DNA of 64,000 bases from assembly GCA_024275575.1 (NCBI GenBank), contig JAJRYV010000030.1:1-64000 (forward strand), in the 5' to 3' direction. Below, piece after piece: positions 59,445 to 64,000 of the stretch; the first letter of the stretch is position 1, and each line of letters begins with the position of its first letter. The position numbers were made by a program, and so were the translations under genes. Source of the stretch: a bacterium. Its GTDB lineage: Bacteria > Zhuqueibacterota > Zhuqueibacteria > Zhuqueibacterales > Geothermadaptataceae. The notes under the pieces are model-generated. The model had not been told where the DNA came from. It worked only from the letters and a program-made list of their open reading frames with translations, and did no database searches.

Positions 59445-60350
59445 ATGCGAGTCACGAACAACCAGTATTATATTCAAATGTTGCGCAATATTCGCCGGCC
59501 TGCTCAAAATATGCTGGATATTCAGAACAAGCTCTCGTCCGGAAAACAGATCAACGCCTATTCCGATGATCCGGGTGGTGCGGCGATCCTGGAAAAATAT
59601 AAGAGCACACGCAATGATTCGCAGCAGTTTGTGAGAAATATCACCGATGGCAAGGTCTGGATGAACCAGACTGAAGCGGCTTTGTCGAGAATCGAGGACA
59701 ACATCATTCGTGCAAAAGCGCTCACCGTGCAGGCGGCAAATGCTTCAAATTCCCGCAAGGAGCGGCAGGATATCGGTAATGAGATCAACCAGATTCTCGA
59801 AGATATGCTCTCGGTTGCCAATACAAACTTTCGTGGTAAATACATTTTTGCCGGTCTTTATACCCAGGATCGCCCGTATGTTGAAACGCGTGACAGCTCA
59901 GGAAATATCGACGGTTTAGGCATGGCCAACGATTTGAGCGGTGTTGTCAAACGTGCGATTAATGAGGGGGTGAATGTGCAGATAAACATCTCCGGAACAG
60001 ACGTTTTCAACACGACTGATGGCCCCCTGGCAACACTGATGACACTGCGTGATGCACTTTTTAGCAACGATATCGAGGGAATTCAAAACTCACTCGATAC
60101 ACTTGATTCTGCTTTGGAAACATCTCTGACGGCGAGAACGGAATTGGGATCGCGGATGCAGCGTATGGAAACAACGCAGTTTTTTTTGGAAACACAAGAA
60201 ATTAGTTATACTTCACTCATATCAGAAATAGAAGATGCAGATTATGCAGAATTGTCAGTGCGCTTGGCCACGAGTGAAGTCGGTTATCGTGCGGCAATTG
60301 CAACAACTGCACGAATTGTCCAGACCAGCCTTGTAGATTTGCTGACCTAG
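59445..60350 (+). CDS. flgL: Hook-filament junction protein FlgL
   Basis: A 301-residue HAP3 with flagellin-like ends: R-V-T-N-N-Q-Y-Y-I-Q-M-L-R, L-S-S-G-K-Q-I-N-A-Y-S-D-D-P, and a C-terminal helix with L-A-T-S-E-V-G-Y-R-A-A. It is flagellin-like but the length, position after flgK and the middle sequence favour FlgL. An 84-base gap precedes it; a TCCGATCA there is only a weak sigma-28 candidate. Confidence 0.93.
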   Translation: MRVTNNQYYIQMLRNIRRPAQNMLDIQNKLSSGKQINAYSDDPGGAAILEKYKSTRNDSQQFVRNITDGKVWMNQTEAALSRIEDNIIRAKALTVQAANASNSRKERQDIGNEINQILEDMLSVANTNFRGKYIFAGLYTQDRPYVETRDSSGNIDGLGMANDLSGVVKRAINEGVNVQINISGTDVFNTTDGPLATLMTLRDALFSNDIEGIQNSLDTLDSALETSLTARTELGSRMQRMETTQFFLETQEISYTSLISEIEDADYAELSVRLATSEVGYRAAIATTARIVQTSLVDLLT

Positions 60351-60362
60351 GAGAAAGAAAGC

Positions 60363-60839
60363 ATGGTTTCAAAAGCGAGTTTAAAGGAAGATATTGTGGA
60401 AGATCAAGGTTGTTACAAGCTCGAGCACAAGCGGTTAGGTGAGATTTCTTTCAAGGATGAAGATATCATAACCTTTCCACAGGGTTTGCTGGGGTTTGAA
60501 AAGAAGAAAAAATTTATCGTTGTCGACCGTGAAGATTATTATCCCTTCGTTTGGATGTTGCATACGGAAGACCCGTTGACAAGTTTTGTCATGGTCAATC
60601 CATTGCTTTTTCATCAGGAATATAATCCCAATGTTACCAAGCGTGATTTGAGCGAAATTGAAATTGACAATCCGCAAAGCCTGTTGATGTATGTTATTAT
60701 AACTCTGAAACCTGATGCTTCACAGTCAACGGCAAATTTGCGCGCTCCGATTTTGATTAACATCGCAAAGAAAATTGGTAAACAGTTAGTACTACTCGAT
60801 GATCAATACTCAACTAAACACCGAATCCTCAATCCTTAA
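60363..60839 (+). CDS. fliW: Flagellar assembly factor FliW
   Basis: A 158-residue protein. It has I-T-F-P-Q-G-L-L-G-F-E, F-V-W-M-L-H-T-E-D-P and A-N-L-R-A-P-I-L-I-N, the FliW marks. FliW binds CsrA and flagellin, relieving repression of flagellin translation when flagellin is exported. csrA follows directly, the expected arrangement. Confidence 0.95.
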   Translation: MVSKASLKEDIVEDQGCYKLEHKRLGEISFKDEDIITFPQGLLGFEKKKKFIVVDREDYYPFVWMLHTEDPLTSFVMVNPLLFHQEYNPNVTKRDLSEIEIDNPQSLLMYVIITLKPDASQSTANLRAPILINIAKKIGKQLVLLDDQYSTKHRILNP

Positions 60840-60863
60840 ACAGTCTTTCCAAAAGGAGTTTGT

Positions 60864-61127
60864 ATGCTAGTCCTGACACGGAGGTTGGGAGAAACAATAG
60901 TCATCGGCGACGATATTACCATAAAGATTGTTGATATACATGGAAAACAAATCCGCATAGGAATAGAAGCCCCCAAAGAAATTAGCGTCTACCGCGGTGA
61001 AATATATGACCGCATCATGCAGGAAAATAAAGCTGCCGCGGAGGCTGCTAACGTCCAAAATGACACCATCACTGATAATATGCGGCAACTGCTGCAACAA
61101 AAAACATTGCCCGCCAAAGATGATTGA
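60864..61127 (+). CDS. csrA: Carbon storage regulator CsrA
   Basis: An 87-residue RNA-binding protein with the complete core: [37 protein letters not shown]. The C-terminal 25 residues are an extension beyond the short enterobacterial form. It represses translation by binding mRNA leaders and is antagonised by FliW, encoded just upstream. AAAGGAG precedes the ATG. A terminator follows. Confidence 0.96.
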   Translation: MLVLTRRLGETIVIGDDITIKIVDIHGKQIRIGIEAPKEISVYRGEIYDRIMQENKAAAEAANVQNDTITDNMRQLLQQKTLPAKDD

Positions 61128-61131
61128 ACTT

Positions 61132-61156
61132 AGGGAGCTTTAAGGTTCCCTTTTTT
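61132..61156 (+). terminator. Rho-independent terminator after csrA
   Basis: AGGGAGCTT pairs with the AAGGTTCCCT side (about eight pairs with two G-T), followed by six T residues at 61151-61156. It ends the flgF-csrA transcript. Confidence 0.8.
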
Positions 61157-61428
61157 ATCTCCCATTCAAACTTTTTGCCCCTCCCCCAAAAAACTTGTGT
61201 TGTTTAAATTCTTCTTCAAATTATCCCATCGCCAATAACATGAATTTGTATCTCGCTCAGTGCACAACGCGCACGCTGCGCCAGCCGAAGCGGCAGTATC
61301 TTCTCATCTCGTCCAAATGCGCCTTCCTTCGCAAGCTCAGGGAGCGCTTCTCTCACGCAGGCTGAACGAGATACATAAATTGCTCTCTATCTGCCTGTTT
61401 GTTGTGAAATTAATTCAGTTTAACATGC
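61157..61428. other. Spacer between csrA and the sigma-28 promoter
   Basis: A region of mixed composition with fragments GCCGAAGCGG and GCAAGCTCAGG that also occur in the repeat at 29051-29088. An open frame at 61260-61535 reads through it but has no ribosome site or recognisable product. I see no gene. Confidence 0.45.
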
Positions 61429-61455
61429 TCAAGTTGGCATTAGCCTCACCGATAA
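61429..61455 (+). promoter_or_regulatory. Sigma-28 (FliA) promoter
   Basis: TCAAGTTG (61429-61436), 11 bases, ACCGATAA (61448-61455). Against the consensus TAAAGTTT-N11-GCCGATAA, six of eight and seven of eight positions match, with exact spacing. Transcription would begin about 61462 and leads into the glycosyltransferase gene. Confidence 0.72.
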
Positions 61456-61515
61456 TACTTCAGACATCGATGTCAAAAGCTCATCAATTACCTATCCCCG
61501 AAGGTTTTCATAATC

Positions 61516-64000
61516 GTGACAAATATTATCGCTGAAGCTGAAAAATATTATTTGAGTGGCGAGGTTGAACGTGCCCGAAGCCATTTTGAGAAGGCGCTTG
61601 CTGAAAATCCTTACAACGCCGAGGTCCTGAACAATCTCGGTGTTATCGCGCACGAGTCCGGTGACCCGTACACTGCCGAGGCTTATTTTTTGCGCGCCAT
61701 CGAAAATGATGCAGATTCCGTCGATGGCTATCTCAATCTTTTGCCCCTTTTATGCGAAATCGGCAGCGTAGCTCGCGCTGCATTGCTCGCCGAGTTTATG
61801 CTCGATCGCTTTGCTGGTAATGAAGATATTCAGGCACAAACCATGCAAGTCGTTGAATTTCTCGCCATGGATTTTGCAAAAAAACTGCCTGAATTAATGG
61901 CCGGCTACTGGCACGACCGCAATATTCTTAAATACAGTGAATTATTTCAACACTTGTGCGAAAAATCTGATAGAATACAGGAGCAAAATGCTCATGCCAA
62001 ATTGACTGCCGCGCTTGCATACGTCGCTCGAAATGATGATTATCCGAGAGCATGCAAGCATATCACACCGCATTTTGAAACCGAAAACCTGATGCCTGTG
62101 GAATACCTGCTTTTGTCCTGCTTCTGGTTTGCCGCAGAGCGAATCTACGAAAGCCGCCTTTACGCTTCTTTTCTGTTAGATGATGAAAAATTCGCTCACC
62201 TGGCGCGGGCGCTCATCGATGCCGGCCTGACAAAAGTAAATAGTCAGGTTGTGGCGGCTGCATACAAAAAAATATTGGTCGTCATGGATGAAGGCATTGG
62301 CAACATGGTAATGCTGACCCCGTCATTGCAGGGAATCCGCCGGCGTTTTCCCAGCAGTGAAATTACCGTGCTCTGCAAAAAACTCTCCGCTCAGATCATC
62401 GATGGTCTGCCCTTTGTCGACAAAACAGTGCAGCAATTGGCTGATGATCAATACGACCTTGTTCTATGTTCTATCTGGTCACAAAATTTTCTTTCCCAAA
62501 ACGCTGTTGAGATGCCGAAAAAGACGACGTTTGCATTCACCGCACCGTTTAAAATCGGCATCGATCATGAGGTCGAAGCCAATTTCCGCTTGGCCAATTT
62601 TTTGGGCTGCGGCAATCAATTTCCCCTGCCGCAAGTGGCCTGGGAACCCTGTGAGATGATCGATCTCACCGACCGCGACCTAGCTATCATCGCCAATACC
62701 ACGGTGAATAACGACGGCTGGGAACGCAAACGCTGGCCACATTATGCTGCGTTAGCGGAAAAACTTTTGCATGGCGGTTATCAGGTCGCTGTCGTCGGCG
62801 GAGATGATGAGGCGTCAAAGTTTTCAGCCGGCTACTGGCCGGCCGGTGTTTTGGATTTGCAGGGTAAACTCAACCTGAAAGAAACCGCCGGACTGATCAA
62901 ACAAGCTGCCTTATTCGTCGGTAATGATAGCGGACCGGCGCATATTGCCGCGGCGTTGGCCGTGCCGACCTATGTCTTGTTCGGTGCGTCCAATATTTCG
63001 AAAAACCGGCCGCTCGGAAAAAATGTGCACGTATTGACAAAAGAGCTGCCGTGCAGCCCCTGTCAATATACCGAGCGCTGGAAGAAATGCACCGATTGGC
63101 AATGTATGGCGAAAATGTCCGCCGATTGGGTTTTTGATCATATCAAAGGACGAAAATCGCAAGTGCGTTGTCTGCTGTCAACAAAAGAAACAGAGAAATT
63201 AACCCTTGTTCGCCGGCAAAATCGTCTGTTCGTCAAAAGCGAAGATGCAGAAGAACCTCTGCGCATTCACCTCGTTGGCAAAAGCGTTATCAATTTCCCC
63301 TGGGGAATGGAAATTGAGGTCGCCCGGGTTTTTGAGCGGCTGGGCTGCGAGGTAATCACGACGGATTATGTCGCCCATGCCAATGACTTTTCCGCGCGGT
63401 TTTTTCGCCCGGCACACCTGATGCTGGTTTTCCGCGGTAGCGGCATCCCCGGTCAGTTGATCAGACGCGTTGCCTGCAAAAGCGTGCTCTGGTATCAGGA
63501 TGACGTTTTTGCGGCGCCACATGTTCAACGAGACCTGGCATTCAATGCCCGCTTTTTCGACAAGGTTTACAGCTTCGATAAAAACGCCATCGATGAATAC
63601 AAAAAATACGGCGTTAAAAATATCGACTGGCTGCCGCTCGGCGCGACACCGGAAATCTACCATAAACAATATCTGCCAAAAAAATATGATGTGAGTTTTG
63701 TCGGTAATATTTATGAAAACCGTCAAGCGCTGTTCAAAAAGTTGGAGAAAAAATTCAATCTCTACGTCACGCAGGCATTTGCGCGCGACGCCGCCGGAAT
63801 TTACAATCAATCAAAAATCGTTTTAAACCTCGGTATCGGAAAAACCGGTATTCAGCAACGTGTATTTGAGGTGCTTTGCTGTGGCAGCTTGCTGTTCACC
63901 AGTGAAATCCCGTCCGAAGGCCGCCTTTTTAAAGATAAAAAACATCTGATTTATTTTAACGATGAAAATATCGAAGAATTGCTCGCTTATTATCTGCAAA
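61516..64000 (+). CDS. TPR and double glycosyltransferase protein, C-terminus beyond window
   Basis: At least 828 codons, open to the window end. Tetratricopeptide repeats occupy about 1-100 (A-E-K-Y-Y-L-S-G-E-V-E-R-A, N-N-L-G-V-I-A). A GT9/heptosyltransferase-like domain spans about 250-540, with V-M-D-E-G-I-G-N-M-V and G-N-D-S-G-P-A-H-I-A-A-A. From about 580 a second glycosyltransferase region resembles CgeB-like proteins (L-W-Y-Q-D-D-V-F, L-P-L-G-A-T-P-E-I-Y, F-E-V-L-C-C-G-S-L-L). GTG 61516 is chosen as start; GAAGG lies 11 bases upstream. The position and sigma-28 promoter suggest glycosylation of flagellin or another late flagellar protein; this is inference. Confidence 0.82.
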   Translation, partial: MTNIIAEAEKYYLSGEVERARSHFEKALAENPYNAEVLNNLGVIAHESGDPYTAEAYFLRAIENDADSVDGYLNLLPLLCEIGSVARAALLAEFMLDRFAGNEDIQAQTMQVVEFLAMDFAKKLPELMAGYWHDRNILKYSELFQHLCEKSDRIQEQNAHAKLTAALAYVARNDDYPRACKHITPHFETENLMPVEYLLLSCFWFAAERIYESRLYASFLLDDEKFAHLARALIDAGLTKVNSQVVAAAYKKILVVMDEGIGNMVMLTPSLQGIRRRFPSSEITVLCKKLSAQIIDGLPFVDKTVQQLADDQYDLVLCSIWSQNFLSQNAVEMPKKTTFAFTAPFKIGIDHEVEANFRLANFLGCGNQFPLPQVAWEPCEMIDLTDRDLAIIANTTVNNDGWERKRWPHYAALAEKLLHGGYQVAVVGGDDEASKFSAGYWPAGVLDLQGKLNLKETAGLIKQAALFVGNDSGPAHIAAALAVPTYVLFGASNISKNRPLGKNVHVLTKELPCSPCQYTERWKKCTDWQCMAKMSADWVFDHIKGRKSQVRCLLSTKETEKLTLVRRQNRLFVKSEDAEEPLRIHLVGKSVINFPWGMEIEVARVFERLGCEVITTDYVAHANDFSARFFRPAHLMLVFRGSGIPGQLIRRVACKSVLWYQDDVFAAPHVQRDLAFNARFFDKVYSFDKNAIDEYKKYGVKNIDWLPLGATPEIYHKQYLPKKYDVSFVGNIYENRQALFKKLEKKFNLYVTQAFARDAAGIYNQSKIVLNLGIGKTGIQQRVFEVLCCGSLLFTSEIPSEGRLFKDKKHLIYFNDENIEELLAYYLQ

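Noticed and set aside
61260-61535. Open frame between csrA and the glycosyltransferase gene
   Set aside because: No ribosome site, repeat-like composition and overlap with the sigma-28 promoter and the next gene argue against coding.
1-64000. tRNA, rRNA and CRISPR features
   Set aside because: I found no tRNA T-loop-like pattern in gaps, no rRNA sequence and no regularly spaced repeats.

Overview
The window reads as a chromosomal segment of a diderm, motile bacterium. P- and L-ring genes (flgA, flgH, flgI) imply an outer membrane. Sigma-54-type promoters sit beside an NtrC-class regulator, and FlhF/FlhG and FliW/CsrA are present. Coding sequence is moderately GC-rich, with frequent TTG and GTG starts. 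I cannot place it more precisely than a non-proteobacterial, possibly FCB-group-like lineage; that placement is inference. No rRNA, tRNA, CRISPR array or insertion sequence was seen.

Region 1 (1-4407, minus strand) is a Type III-like restriction-modification operon: a helicase-nuclease restriction subunit, a four-helix-bundle protein with the 'suffix' domain, and a DNA methyltransferase that runs off the window edge. Region 2 (4408-8054, plus strand from here to the end) holds a sigma-70-type promoter, a hypothetical gene, a XerC/D-type recombinase, type III pantothenate kinase, a terminator, a strong hairpin and a small CxC protein.

Region 3 (8069-19146) is regulation and chemotaxis: a PAS histidine kinase with an NtrC-type sigma-54 activator (FleSR-like pair), cheW, a HEAT-repeat protein, cheR, two CheY-type regulators, a CheZ-like protein, cheA and cheB. 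Region 4 (19407-46491) is the main flagellar block: flgBC, fliEFGHIJ, a MotE-like gene, fliK, flgD, a small flagellar-operon gene, flgE, flbD, motAB, fliLMNOPQR, flhBAFG and fliA. Region 5 (46494-52268) holds an HDOD protein, an AMIN/TPR membrane protein, a second FliK-like protein with a free-standing FlhB C-terminal paralogue, and a four-gene signalling cassette (RsbW-like kinase, STAS, GAF, receiver-PAS-DHp). Region 6 (52433-61127) is flgFGAHIJ, flgN, flgK, flgL, fliW and csrA. A tetratricopeptide plus double-glycosyltransferase gene starts at 61516 and runs off the end.

The genes suggest a cascade. The FleSR-like pair would activate sigma-54 promoters before flgB, fliR and flgF; hook completion would free FliA; FliA would drive late genes, including the glycosyltransferase, which has a good sigma-28-type promoter. 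FliW/CsrA would act post-transcriptionally. Flagellin (fliC), fliD, fliS, flgM and chemoreceptors are not in the window.

The most striking anomalies are two in-frame TAA codons in core flagellar genes (fliN/fliY and flgI). Others are a receiver-PAS protein with a histidine-kinase dimerisation helix but no ATPase domain beside a separate RsbW-like ATPase, a 22-base element repeated before fliA and before a small membrane-protein gene, and a glycosyltransferase fusion under an apparent flagellar late promoter.
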